Part shown: positions 7,653-15,062 of the stretch, piece by piece
Numbering within the stretch: position 1 is the stretch's first letter
Layout of the letters: every line of letters starts with the position of its first letter
NCBI GenBank assembly: GCA_039812545.1
Contig: JBDIAR010000082.1
Coordinates: forward strand, 1 to 15,160
Reading direction: 5' to 3'
DNA length: 15,160 bases
Source of the DNA: JBDIAR01 sp039812545
Lineage (GTDB): Bacteria; Actinomycetota; Actinomycetes; Actinomycetales; Dermatophilaceae
The notes under the pieces: model-generated
Database searches by the model: none
What the model saw: the letters and a program-made list of their open reading frames with translations, nothing else
Told to the model about the DNA's origin: nothing
Made by a program: the position numbers and the translations under genes

Positions 7653-8546
7653 TCAACCACCCACGGCCAGCGAGAGCCACAGCTGGGCGCTGAACAGCGT
7701 CACGCACGTCGACACACTGACCAGGACCGCGACGAAGGGCCCGTCCCCACCCATCCGCGCGGTCAGGATGTAGGTCGACGTGGCGGTCGGCAGAGCGGTG
7801 ACCGCGATCAAGGCGGTGCGCTGATCGCCGGTGACGTTCAGCAGCCCGGCCAGGCCCAAAGACAGCAGCGGAAGCGGGAGAACCCGGACGGCGACCATCC
7901 AGATCATCAAGGGCAGATCCCCGATGGCGCCGCGCCAGGTCAGGGCCGCGCCCACGGAGAGCAAGCCCAGTGGGATGGCTGCACCGCCGGCTCGATCCAC
8001 GGTGGCGGACACCGGGTCGGGCAGCGCCACCCCGAGCGAGGACACGCCGATGGCGACGACGGTGGCGATGACCAACGGATTCGTCGCCAACTCGCGACCG
8101 ATCGAGGCGCCGGTATGCCGTGCCAGCGAGGTCACGGCGAGGACGTTGACGAGGGGAACACAGGCACCCGCGCAAATGGCAGCTGCCGCAACGAGTTCCG
8201 CACCGCCGACCCGGCTCGCGACGGCCAGGACGATGAAGGTGTTGAACCGGTACGTGCATTGCATGCTGGACAGCCAGCGCAGTCGATTCGGCCGCAGCAC
8301 CGGCCGAGCCAGCAGCGCCAGCACCGCCGCGCCCGCGACGGCCAGCCAGGCCGCGGCGATCATCGGCCAGGTCCGGTCCCAGGAGATCGGATGCTTGGTG
8401 ATCGAGGAGACCAGCAACAGGGGGAACAGACAGAAGTAGTTGAGCTTCTCCAGCCCGGCCCAGAACTGCTCTCCCCACCTCGTCCACCGGTGCAGCGCGA
8501 AGCCCAACACGATCAACGCCAGGTCGGGCAAGAGCAGAGCGAACAC
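7653..8546 (-). CDS. AEC-family (auxin efflux carrier-like) permease
   Basis: A 297-residue integral membrane protein with about eight to ten hydrophobic segments spread over the whole length, as in the bacterial auxin-efflux-carrier (AEC) family. These carriers move organic anions such as malonate or malate, or unidentified metabolites. Recognisable features are the N-terminal LLLPDLALIVLGFALHR, the polar break SMQCTYRFNTFIVLA in the middle, which matches the family's conserved R-N segment, and the two halves separated by VTSLARHTGASIG. The start is GTG at 8546. GGAG lies four bases upstream and a stronger AAGGAGGG about eleven bases upstream. The gene is divergent from the AspT-like transporter, with a 109-bp shared promoter region. 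The substrate cannot be inferred. Confidence 0.87.
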   Translation of the reverse strand: MFALLLPDLALIVLGFALHRWTRWGEQFWAGLEKLNYFCLFPLLLVSSITKHPISWDRTWPMIAAAWLAVAGAAVLALLARPVLRPNRLRWLSSMQCTYRFNTFIVLAVASRVGGAELVAAAAICAGACVPLVNVLAVTSLARHTGASIGRELATNPLVIATVVAIGVSSLGVALPDPVSATVDRAGGAAIPLGLLSVGAALTWRGAIGDLPLMIWMVAVRVLPLPLLSLGLAGLLNVTGDQRTALIAVTALPTATSTYILTARMGGDGPFVAVLVSVSTCVTLFSAQLWLSLAVGG

Positions 8547-8643
8547 GTTGCTCCAAGCCCTCCTTCGTGAGTGTCGGCCCGCCGACGGCCGGCGCTGTGA
8601 GAAGGCTAGTGGGAGGCCCCGGCATACGACAGGTCATCCGCAG

Positions 8644-8649
8644 TAGGTT
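8644..8649 (+). promoter_or_regulatory. putative -10 box (TAGGTT), leaderless start
   Basis: TAGGTT ends 6 bases before the GTG at 8656, so the transcript would begin at the start codon, the same geometry as at 1246-1258. No Shine-Dalgarno of useful strength precedes this GTG. One copy of the recurrent GGCATAC word lies just upstream, at 8621-8627, near where a -35 would be. Confidence 0.42.
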
Positions 8650-8655
8650 GCCGGG

Positions 8656-10224
8656 GTGATCGCGTTCCTCGCCGGACATCCCCTGCTGACCATCATGATC
8701 GTCCTCGCCGCCGGGGCGCTCCTCGGACAAGTCTCATTCGGGCCGTTGCGTTTTGGTGCGGCCGGTGCGCTCTTCATGGGTCTAGTCATCGGGGCCGTCG
8801 ACCCGCGACTGGGAGGGGGACTGGGATTGGTCAAGAGCTTGGGGGTGGTCCTGTTCTGCTACACCGTCGGGCTGAGCTCCGGCAGTACCTTCCTCGGCGA
8901 TCTGCGCCGCCAATGGGGGCTCATGCTCGCCGGTGTCGTCGGATTGGTCGTCATGGGCGCCGCCGTCCTCGGACTCGCGGTGTGGTTCGGACTGAGCCCC
9001 GCTCACGCGGCCGGGGCGTATGCCGGGGTGCTCACGTCCCCGGCGATCGATGCGGCCATCACCGCAACCGCAGGGAGTGGGGACACGCTGGTCGGGTACG
9101 CGATGGCATACCCGACAGGGGTCATCGTCGCCATGTTCGTCGTCGCCCTGACGATCGGGCGTGGCTGGCCGGGTTCGCGGGACACCAAGTCGCTGGCCGA
9201 CGCCGGGATCACGGCAGCCAGCCTGCGCGTCGAGCGGGACACGGCACTGGAGGACATCCCCGGCTGGTCCGCCCAGCGAGTGCGATTGTCGTATCTGGAA
9301 CGATCCGGGTCGATGCGGGTGGTGTCCTCCGCGGACGAATTGCGTGCGGGGGACCGGGTCCTCGTGGTCGGCGACCCCGAGGATGTGGCGGCCGCGCAGG
9401 CGTACCTCGGACGCCACAGCGGCAAGGACTTGACGGCGCACCGGCATCACGTGGACTTCCGCCGCTTCGTGGTCACCAATCCGGACCTGATCGGCCGTCC
9501 GATCGCGTCCTTGAACGTCGAGGGCCGCCTGCGCGGGATCGTGACCCGCGTTCAACGTGACGACCTCGATCTCCTGGCACGCGACGACATCGTGCTCGAA
9601 CCCGGCGACCGGGTCCTGGCGGTGGTCCCGCGGCACCACATGCAAGATGCGGCGGACTTCTTCGGCGACTCCGAGCGTCGGGTGTCGCAGGTGGACGCCC
9701 TCACGCTGGGGCTGGGGATTGCGTTGGGGCTGCTCGTCGGATCGGTCAGCGTCCCGTTGCCGGGTGGGGTGGAGTTCTCGTTGGGCGCGGCGGCCGGACC
9801 GCTTGTCGTCGGGATGGTCCTCGGAGCCGTTCAACGAACCGGCCCGTTCCGGTGGATGCTGCCGCGTCCGGCCAACTCGGTGATCCGGCAACTGGGGCTG
9901 ATGCTCTTCCTCGCCACCGTCGGGCTGGCATCGGGGCCGGAGTTCATCGCGCAGGCGTTCTCCTGGACGGGCGCTCGCATCATCATCGTGTGCGTGCTCG
10001 CGCTGATGGTGGGAGCCGTCGTCCAGCTCGCCGGTGGCTACCTGTTCGGCCTGTCCGCGCAGCGCACGACCGGTGCCTTCGCGGGCTTCGTCGGGCAGCC
10101 GGCCCTGCTGTCGTATGCCGAGAGCCGGTCCAACGACGAACGGATCGGTGCGGCATATGCGGCGTTGTTCGCGTTGGGTACGGTCGTGAAGATCCTCGTG
10201 GTTCAGTTCGTCGCCCATGGGTGA
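8656..10224 (+). CDS. AspT/YidE/YbjL-type transporter with two TrkA-C domains
   Basis: 522 residues built as a duplicated membrane domain around a soluble centre. Residues 1-170 contain about five membrane segments. Two regulatory RCK_C/TrkA-C modules follow, roughly 190-255 (ending RAGDRVLVVGDPEDV) and 267-345 (with LEPGDRVLAVVP). Residues 349-520 form a second set of membrane segments. The repeat is visible in the paired motifs LFCYTVGLSSG and LFLATVGLASG and in the paired YAGVLTSPAI and FAGFVGQPAL. This is the aspartate:alanine exchanger (AAEx) family, which includes Tetragenococcus AspT, E. coli YidE and YbjL, and the corynebacterial succinate exporter SucE. A dicarboxylate or amino-acid antiporter is the best guess, gated by a ligand at the TrkA-C modules. 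GTG 8656 is the likely start, probably leaderless. It is convergent with the PIG-L gene, 39 bp away. Confidence 0.9.
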   Translation: MIAFLAGHPLLTIMIVLAAGALLGQVSFGPLRFGAAGALFMGLVIGAVDPRLGGGLGLVKSLGVVLFCYTVGLSSGSTFLGDLRRQWGLMLAGVVGLVVMGAAVLGLAVWFGLSPAHAAGAYAGVLTSPAIDAAITATAGSGDTLVGYAMAYPTGVIVAMFVVALTIGRGWPGSRDTKSLADAGITAASLRVERDTALEDIPGWSAQRVRLSYLERSGSMRVVSSADELRAGDRVLVVGDPEDVAAAQAYLGRHSGKDLTAHRHHVDFRRFVVTNPDLIGRPIASLNVEGRLRGIVTRVQRDDLDLLARDDIVLEPGDRVLAVVPRHHMQDAADFFGDSERRVSQVDALTLGLGIALGLLVGSVSVPLPGGVEFSLGAAAGPLVVGMVLGAVQRTGPFRWMLPRPANSVIRQLGLMLFLATVGLASGPEFIAQAFSWTGARIIIVCVLALMVGAVVQLAGGYLFGLSAQRTTGAFAGFVGQPALLSYAESRSNDERIGAAYAALFALGTVVKILVVQFVAHG

Positions 10225-10236
10225 GCGTCGAGTCCA

Positions 10237-10252
10237 CGATCCCGATGGATCG
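10237..10252. terminator. possible weak bidirectional hairpin between convergent genes
   Basis: CGATCC-CGAT-GGATCG forms a 6-bp stem with a 4-base loop in the 39-bp gap between the two convergent stop codons (10224 and 10266). Its position suits termination in both directions, but there is no T-tract, so it would not be a standard intrinsic terminator. Confidence 0.3.
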
Positions 10253-10263
10253 GCCTCGGTCGA

Positions 10264-11064
10264 TCAGCGGGGGAGGTCGGCGAACGGCCAGGCCTCCACC
10301 AGGACCGTGTCGCTGCCCGGCTCGAGGTAGAACTCGTAGCCGAAGGCGTGCGTGAAGACCTCGACCGGCATACCGAGGAACGCGCCGATGTCGCTGCGCT
10401 GACTGGCGTGACAAGCCAACGCCGCCCGCTTGACGTCGACGAACTCGCGCACGTCCACGGCGAAGTGGAGCTCGTTCTCCGGCATACCGAACGGGTTCCC
10501 GTCGTCCATCGGACGGTCCGGGTCCCAGCCCGCCTGCTCGCCGGCGGCCAGCGCGGCCTGATGGAGTCGGCGCATGTGGTCGCGGTTCATCGTGGACTCC
10601 AGATGACGAGGCGTGCGACGGGCCAATTGGACTGCCCGGCGGACGATCTGGTGAACCTTGACATGGTCGGGGTGTCCATAGCCGCCATGCCAGTCGTAAC
10701 CCACGACGACGTCGGCGTCCTCGTCGTCGAGGATGTCCGCGAGTCGCGCCGCGGCCTCTTCCACCGGGGCCGCATGCAACGATCCCGGGTCGTCGTTCTG
10801 CCGCCATCCGGTCATCCCGGAGTCGCCGTAGCCCAGCCAATGGATGGCGCTCGTCCCGATGACGGCGGCACTGGCCTGCGCCTCACGACGCCGGTACGCC
10901 ACCAAGGACTCGTCACCGAGGTCCTCAGGTAGTTCGCCGTGGTCGCCGTTGGTGGCATACACCAGCACCACCCGATGTCCCTCTCGGGCCAGCCGGGCCA
11001 TCGCTCCGGAGGTCTGCGACGCCTCGTCGTCCGGGTGGGCATGGACGTATACGACGGTTGCCAA
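10264..11064 (-). CDS. PIG-L/LmbE family zinc deacetylase (MshB/Mca-like)
   Basis: 266 residues. The family is made of zinc-dependent hydrolases that remove acetyl or split amides next to sugars: MshB and Mca in mycothiol metabolism, GlcNAc-PI deacetylase, and natural-product enzymes. The AHPDDE motif (9-14) supplies zinc ligands H10 and D13 and general base D12, and GHPDH (130-134) supplies the third ligand, H134. All expected metal residues are present. The start is taken as TTG 11064 because GGAG lies five bases upstream and the catalytic motif then falls about nine residues in, as is usual. ATG 11106 would add 14 residues and would overlap the -10 of the divergent gene. Compared with MshB the middle differs, and the specific PIG-L substrate cannot be assigned. 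It is divergent from the DUF6454 gene with 55 bp between starts. Confidence 0.88.
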   Translation of the reverse strand: MATVVYVHAHPDDEASQTSGAMARLAREGHRVVLVYATNGDHGELPEDLGDESLVAYRRREAQASAAVIGTSAIHWLGYGDSGMTGWRQNDDPGSLHAAPVEEAAARLADILDDEDADVVVGYDWHGGYGHPDHVKVHQIVRRAVQLARRTPRHLESTMNRDHMRRLHQAALAAGEQAGWDPDRPMDDGNPFGMPENELHFAVDVREFVDVKRAALACHASQRSDIGAFLGMPVEVFTHAFGYEFYLEPGSDTVLVEAWPFADLPR

Positions 11065-11069
11065 CTGTT

Positions 11070-11073
11070 CTCC
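11070..11073 (-). promoter_or_regulatory. ribosome-binding site deciding a TTG start
   Basis: On the minus strand GGAG is followed by AACAG and then TTG at 11064-11062. The 5-base spacing is a good Shine-Dalgarno position and favours this TTG over the ATG at 11106. Confidence 0.5.
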
Positions 11074-11105
11074 GATCCTTCCCCGGGTGGGGCTCAATGG
11101 TGGCA

Positions 11106-11111
11106 TACCCT
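11106..11111 (+). promoter_or_regulatory. putative -10 box (TACCCT), near-leaderless start
   Basis: TACCCT fits TAnnnT and ends 8 bases before ATG 11120, giving a leaderless or nearly leaderless transcript. It overlaps a copy of the recurrent 8-mer GGCATACC (11102-11109). No Shine-Dalgarno is seen before the ATG. Confidence 0.4.
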
Positions 11112-11119
11112 TGGGTCGC

Positions 11120-12009
11120 ATGACCGAGGCGACGCGGTCCGGACTGGAGCGGCGACGGATGCTGCGGGATCGGCTGTCGCGGTGCGATCGGTCGACGACC
11201 TGGCGGGTCGTCGAACAGATTCCTTTGCAGTTCAATGCCTTTCACCCCCAGGGAATGGTCGTCTCCGGCGACCGGATCTACCTGTCGTCGGTGGAGATCC
11301 GCGAACCGACGCGGCGCCTGGCTGTGCCGATCGACGGGTTGGATCGAACCCCCGGTGAGGGCGTGGGGCATCTCTTCGTGGTCGATCGGTCGGGGACGTT
11401 GGTCGCGGATGTCGTCCTCGGTGAAGACGATTGCTACCACCCGGGTGGGATCGACCATGACGGTGCGGCCGTCTGGGTGCCGGTCGCGGAATACCGGCCG
11501 GACTCGCGGGCCGTGATCTACCGGGTTTGCGCCGAGGATCTGACCGTGCAGCGCCGGTTCGTGGTGGCCGACCATATCGGCGGCGTGCTGTGTGACATCG
11601 AGACGGGCACCCTGGCGGGGCAGTCGTGGGCGTCGGGCCGCTTCTATCGATGGGCATCGGATGGATCGCTGCACCACGTCGAGGCGAATCCGAGTCATTA
11701 CGTGGACTACCAGGATGGCCAGTACCTTGTCGACGTGTGGCGTTGTGCAGCGGCATCGCCGAATTGCCTTTGCCATCAGGACAACCCGGTTGGTATGAGC
11801 TGGGTGGGCTGGCTCTGGTCGACGTGCGTGAGTGCCGGATTCATCGGGAGTGGCCGGTGTCGCTTTGGTCGCCCAGAGGACACGTGTTGACTCGGAATCC
11901 GGTCTGGGCGGAGCCGACCGAGATTGGCCTCCGGCTGTATGCCGCGCCGGACGACACCGACGATCAGGGCGGAACGACGATTTACGTCCTGGAAGCTGTT
12001 CTCTCGTAA
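11120..12009 (+). pseudogene. DUF6454 family gene with a frameshift near 11735
   Basis: The first part reads MTEATRSGLERRRML, then FHPQGMVVSGDRIYLSSVEI, GVGHLFVVDRSGTLV and DDCYHPGGIDHDGAAVWVPVAEYRPDSR, continuing to NPSHYVDYQDGQYLVD (ends 11734). That frame then degenerates to a Cys/Trp-rich tail and stops at 11888-11890. The family-like continuation is in the next frame: VALCSGIAELPLP, WYELGGLALVDVR, LTRNPVWAEPTEIGLRLYAAPDD, ending at TAA 12007-12009. Together they form one full-length DUF6454 protein, an uncharacterised family that looks like a beta-propeller-type fold. Losing one base just before 11735 explains it best: restoring a G gives D-G-V-A-L-C-S-G. A duplicated GT in GTGTGG also works. 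Family assignment is from memory. No secretion signal is visible. Both halves keep normal codon use, so the lesion is recent or a sequencing error. Confidence 0.8.
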
Positions 12010-12011
12010 GC

Positions 12012-13034
12012 CTATCGGGCGCTCTCGCGGGTTGCGGCGGCGAGCAGAGTCTCGCGCCACAGGTCGGCATACCGTTGCCCGTCGATGCCGAGGGCGACGT
12101 CGAGCAGGCCCGGTGCCAGGCCGTGCGGGTCGGCCGATCGGTCCAGGCTCTGGTGGCGGGTGTCCACGATCGTGCTGCCCCGGGTCCAGGTGCCCGCGAG
12201 TTCGACCCGGACGGGGAGCCGGCGGGTGACGAGGCCGTCCGGTGCGATGACCGCGCAGACCGCTCCGGCGTCGCCGATGGTTGCGCTGTCGGCGCCGAAT
12301 CGGGCGGCTTGAAAGGCGATCAGGGCTCCGCCCAGGCCGGCCGGGCCCTCCGGGTCGGCGGAGCGCAGCGCGGCCGCCTCGGCCGTCGTCACCGTCGGGG
12401 CATAGAAGACGTCCAAGCCGTACATCGTCACGGGGATCTCGAGCTCGGTCGCGGCATCGAGGACGACGGCGGCCGCCTCCGGGTCGTGGAACACGTTGAA
12501 TTCCGCTGCGGCGGTGGCATTCCCGGTGTTGGCGGCGCCACCCATGAAGACGATGCGGTCGATCGCGGGGGCGACGTGCGGGAACGTCCGCAGCAGCAAG
12601 GCGATATTGGTCAAGGGCGCCAGTGCGAACAGGGTGACCCGTTCGTCGCGCTCGGCGGCGGCGCGCAGGAGCACGTCGCGCAACACCTCGATCGCGTGAC
12701 CCGCCAACGCGGACCGGCTCGGCGGCGCGAGGCCCAGGTCTGCCATGCCGTCTTCACCATGGACGTGGCGGGCGTGTTGTGGACGTTCGAGCAGCGGACG
12801 GGACGCACCCGCGGCCACGGGTATGTCGCGGCGTCCGGCCACGTCGAGGACGGTGAGGGTGTTGCGCACGACGTCCGCCAGCGGGGCGTTGCCGCCGACG
12901 CAGGTGACGGCGCGCAGGTCGAGGCGCGGGTGCAGCGCGGCCAACAGGATGGCGCACGCGTCGTCGACGCCGGTGTCGACATCGAGGACGACCGGGATGC
13001 GGTCGGTGGTGGGCTGGGTTTCGATCGCCGTCAT
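12012..13034 (-). CDS. Inosine/uridine-preferring nucleoside hydrolase family protein
   Basis: A 340-residue member of the IUNH family, which cleaves the N-glycosidic bond of ribonucleosides to free base and ribose in purine or pyrimidine salvage. The calcium-binding signature DVDTGVDDA is at residues 18-26. Also visible are ALAPLTNIALLL, FMGGAANTGNATAAAEFN with the conserved substrate-binding asparagine run, FHDPEAAAVVLDAA, and the late acidic segment TIGDAGAVCAVIAP. Length and frame are normal. Base specificity cannot be read. The start is ATG 13034; no strong Shine-Dalgarno is seen. Its 177-bp upstream region carries two matched palindromes and a TACAAT -10 box on the same strand, so it is probably under a dedicated repressor. 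The stop lies two bases from the stop of the convergent DUF6454 gene. Confidence 0.93.
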   Translation of the reverse strand: MTAIETQPTTDRIPVVLDVDTGVDDACAILLAALHPRLDLRAVTCVGGNAPLADVVRNTLTVLDVAGRRDIPVAAGASRPLLERPQHARHVHGEDGMADLGLAPPSRSALAGHAIEVLRDVLLRAAAERDERVTLFALAPLTNIALLLRTFPHVAPAIDRIVFMGGAANTGNATAAAEFNVFHDPEAAAVVLDAATELEIPVTMYGLDVFYAPTVTTAEAAALRSADPEGPAGLGGALIAFQAARFGADSATIGDAGAVCAVIAPDGLVTRRLPVRVELAGTWTRGSTIVDTRHQSLDRSADPHGLAPGLLDVALGIDGQRYADLWRETLLAAATRESAR

Positions 13035-13089
13035 GGAAGTCGACTCATGGCATACCGTCGCCGGGCCGGGGCGGACCGGGGCTGCCTGA

Positions 13090-13115
13090 CAAAATCGCCC
13101 GATCGGGCGATTTTG
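13090..13115. promoter_or_regulatory. Operator 1: perfect 26-bp palindrome
   Basis: A perfect inverted repeat centred between 13102 and 13103, with the 16-bp core TCGCCCGATCGGGCGA flanked by A4 on one side and T4 on the other and closed by a C/G pair. The same core recurs exactly 52 bp away. It lies 56 bp upstream of the nucleoside hydrolase ATG, downstream of the proposed promoter. It could also fold as a 10-bp-stem hairpin followed by T's and so act as a terminator for the upstream DUF1801 gene. Confidence 0.7.
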
Positions 13116-13142
13116 ATGGTGCGGGTGGCCGTTCGGACGTCG

Positions 13143-13166
13143 AATCTCGCCCGATCGGGCGAAATT
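13143..13166. promoter_or_regulatory. Operator 2: 24-bp palindrome with one mismatched pair
   Basis: The same 16-bp core TCGCCCGATCGGGCGA (13147-13162), flanked by AATC and AATT so that three of the four outer pairs match. The centre is 52 bp from that of operator 1, about five turns of B-DNA, so both sites face the same side of the helix. It overlaps the minus-strand -10 box TACAAT by three bases. That is the arrangement of a repressor that blocks RNA polymerase, with cooperative binding at a second site. Confidence 0.7.
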
Positions 13167-13169
13167 GTA
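13164..13169 (-). promoter_or_regulatory. -10 box (TACAAT) for the nucleoside hydrolase
   Basis: On the minus strand TACAAT is close to the TATAAT consensus and stands out in this GC-rich gap. Transcription would start near 13157, inside operator 2, and give a leader of about 120 bases that includes operator 1. No convincing -35 is visible upstream, which suggests weak basal or activator-dependent initiation. Confidence 0.5.
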
Positions 13170-13211
13170 GGGCGGCGGGGGATTCGGCGAGGGGAACGCC
13201 CTGCGGCGTGG

Positions 13212-13610
13212 TCATCTCCGCCGGCTTCTGGCATACAGGGCGGCGCCGACCTGTTCGACGAGGTCGAAGGGCACGGGCGCGTTGAGCGGGAACCGCAGGG
13301 TGCCCTTGCCGGCCCGGAACTGCGAGATCCGTTCGGCCAGTTCGCCGTCCGCCTCCGGGACGGGATAGACGGCGACGTGACCGGCATACCCGCCGTAGTG
13401 GACGACATTGCGCCCGTCCACGCGCAGGGTGGGCACGCCGTAGCGGATCGCCTCCTGCGCGCCGGGCACCACGGCCAGCAGATGGCGCCGCAGTTCGGCG
13501 ACGACCGGCCGCGCCCGCTCGGGTAGCGCCGCCAGGTATGCCGTCACGGCCGCCGCGTCTGCCGCGGCTTCGGCGTCGTCGTTTTCAGGTGCCGGTCGCT
13601 TCGAGGCCAT
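13212..13610 (-). CDS. DUF1801 family protein (YdhG-like)
   Basis: A 132-residue protein. After about 20 low-complexity Ala/Glu/Asp residues it has the DUF1801 pattern: VTAYLAALPERARPVVAELRRHLLAVVPGAQEAIRYGVPTLRV, then YGGYAGHVAVYPVP and the C-terminal GKGTLRFPLNAPVPFDLVEQV. The family is a small fold found in bacteria, including YdhG-type proteins sometimes labelled iron chaperones; the function is not established. ATG 13610 is the only good start. It is divergent from the GPH symporter, with 94 bp between starts. It points the same way as the nucleoside hydrolase, but the 177-bp operator-bearing gap argues against one operon. Confidence 0.85.
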   Translation of the reverse strand: MASKRPAPENDDAEAAADAAAVTAYLAALPERARPVVAELRRHLLAVVPGAQEAIRYGVPTLRVDGRNVVHYGGYAGHVAVYPVPEADGELAERISQFRAGKGTLRFPLNAPVPFDLVEQVGAALYARSRRR

Positions 13611-13692
13611 GACGTGATGCTACGACGCGGCACTTGCCCGTGCGCGGGCTCGCTGCGTGGCTCATAGTGGAGGTCGGCGGTCCACACCGAGC

Positions 13693-13699
13693 AGGGGAG
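13693..13699 (+). promoter_or_regulatory. ribosome-binding site deciding a TTG start
   Basis: AGGGGAG is followed by TTGCC and then TTG at 13705, a 5-base spacing. No ATG or GTG in frame has a comparable site. The in-frame GTG at 13657 has no such site and would add 16 residues of unlikely sequence. Confidence 0.6.
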
Positions 13700-13704
13700 T
13701 TGCC

Positions 13705-15024
13705 TTGGACCTGACAGACGACGACACGTCCCGGACGCGGCGACCGTCCATGCACCCGATCAACCCGTGGCGCTACGCCGTCGGGTTCTTCGGAATGAGC
13801 CTGCCGATCAATCTGATCAACAGCCAACTCGCGTTCTTCTACGTCGACCGACTCGGCGTCCCCGTCACCTCGTATGCCGCCGTCATGCTCGTCTACTTCG
13901 TCATCGACCTCTTCGACAACCCGTGCTACGGCTGGCTCTCGGATCGGACGCGCTCGCGCTGGGGCCGCCGTCGGCCGTGGATCGTCGTCGGCGCACCGGC
14001 GCTCGGGATCTCGCTGATGTGCGCCTTCTCGCCACCGTTCGACGGCGGGCCGGCGCTGCTCGCGTGGCTCGCGGTGTGGGGAATCCTCACCCAGACCTTC
14101 GACTCCATGGTGAGTTCGAACTACGGCGCCGTCCTACCCGAGGCATTCCCCGACGAGTCGTCCCGCGCTGATGCCAATGCCGCCCGGCAGGCCTTCCAGT
14201 TGTTGGCCATGGTGCTGTCGATCGCGTTGACTCCGGTGCTGACCGGCCTGATCGGCTACAGCGGAACCGCGATCCTGTTGGGAATCTTGGCGATCGGCTT
14301 CCTGCTCTACATGGCATACGGAGTCCGAGAGAAGCTCGACGTGCTGCCGACGACGCAGCCGCCGCTGCTGGAGTCGCTGCGCGCCATCGTGTCCAACCCG
14401 AAGTTCTGGACGATCGCGCTCGCATCCGGGTTCTACTCCGGGGGGATGGCGCTCGTGGTGGCGGCCGTCCAGTTCTTCGTCAAGTACACCCTGGGGCGCC
14501 CGAGTGGCGAAGCAACCTATCTGCTGCTCGCCGTCATCGCCACCTCCGTCGTCGCCCTGTTCGGCTGGGCCCGGGCCGTTCACCGGTTCGGGGCGTTGCG
14601 GATCTGGCGGCTGGCATTGGCGATCCTCGTGGTAGCGCTCGGGTCGCTGCTGCTCGTCGGTTCTCTGGTGGCGGCCATCGCGGTCGGATGCCTTGTGGGA
14701 GTGGGCTATAGCGGAGTCATGGCCACTCTCGACCTGATCGTTGCGCGGCTGCTGGACGAAGACACCGCGACCACCGGGGTTCGCCGGGAGAGCATGTTCC
14801 TGGCGGCCTTCAGCTTCTTCAACCACACGACCGGCTTGATGCAGGCGCTCGCCTTCAACCTGGCATACCTCTGGTTCGGGTTCAGGTCGGGCGACGACCC
14901 GGGGACCCGGCCGGGGGACGCCGCCCGCTTCCTCTTGGCCGGCTTCCCCGTGGTGCTCGTATGCCTGGCGCTCGGGGTGTCGTGGCTCGTCACCTTCGAC
15001 GGTGCTCGACGGTCGAGGCGATGA
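13705..15024 (+). CDS. GPH-type sugar:cation symporter (MFS superfamily)
   Basis: 439 residues with about twelve membrane segments, the usual size for the glycoside-pentoside-hexuronide:cation symporter family (MelB and relatives, MFS_2 in Pfam). It would import a sugar, glycoside or related compound with H+ or Na+. The signature between segments 2 and 3 is clear: DNPCYGWLSDRTRSRWGRRR at residues 71-90, the GPH version of the MFS A-motif. The opening NPWRYAVGFFGMSLPINLI and the later YSGVMATLDLIVARLLDED also fit the family. The TTG start at 13705 is set by an AGGGGAG site five bases before it, and MHPINPW begins 15 residues later. The GPH signature's usual acidic residue (DP or DN, D71) is kept. 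The substrate is unknown and no glycosidase neighbour is present. A CATAGT at 13663-13668 may serve as -10. Confidence 0.88.
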   Translation: MDLTDDDTSRTRRPSMHPINPWRYAVGFFGMSLPINLINSQLAFFYVDRLGVPVTSYAAVMLVYFVIDLFDNPCYGWLSDRTRSRWGRRRPWIVVGAPALGISLMCAFSPPFDGGPALLAWLAVWGILTQTFDSMVSSNYGAVLPEAFPDESSRADANAARQAFQLLAMVLSIALTPVLTGLIGYSGTAILLGILAIGFLLYMAYGVREKLDVLPTTQPPLLESLRAIVSNPKFWTIALASGFYSGGMALVVAAVQFFVKYTLGRPSGEATYLLLAVIATSVVALFGWARAVHRFGALRIWRLALAILVVALGSLLLVGSLVAAIAVGCLVGVGYSGVMATLDLIVARLLDEDTATTGVRRESMFLAAFSFFNHTTGLMQALAFNLAYLWFGFRSGDDPGTRPGDAARFLLAGFPVVLVCLALGVSWLVTFDGARRSRR

Positions 15025-15062
15025 GTTTGGCCGTGACGGCGGACTGCGAGCGCGACGTCGCA

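Noticed and set aside
8782..10218. Minus-strand frame of 478 codons opposite the AspT-like transporter
   Set aside because: The translation is rich in His, Gln, Asp and Arg without hydrophobic or catalytic patterns. The opposite strand has clear membrane and TrkA-C domains.
11725..11745. Programmed ribosomal frameshift in the DUF6454 gene
   Set aside because: There is no X XXY YYZ slippery sequence or homopolymer at the junction and no obvious downstream structure.
13090..13166. CRISPR or tandem repeat reading of the two similar palindromes
   Set aside because: Only two units, each internally symmetric, with no further repeats; operators are the simpler reading.
11832..13526. Plus-strand frame of 564 codons across the nucleoside hydrolase
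   Set aside because: It is antisense to a gene with intact IUNH motifs, runs through the operator region and has shadow-type composition.
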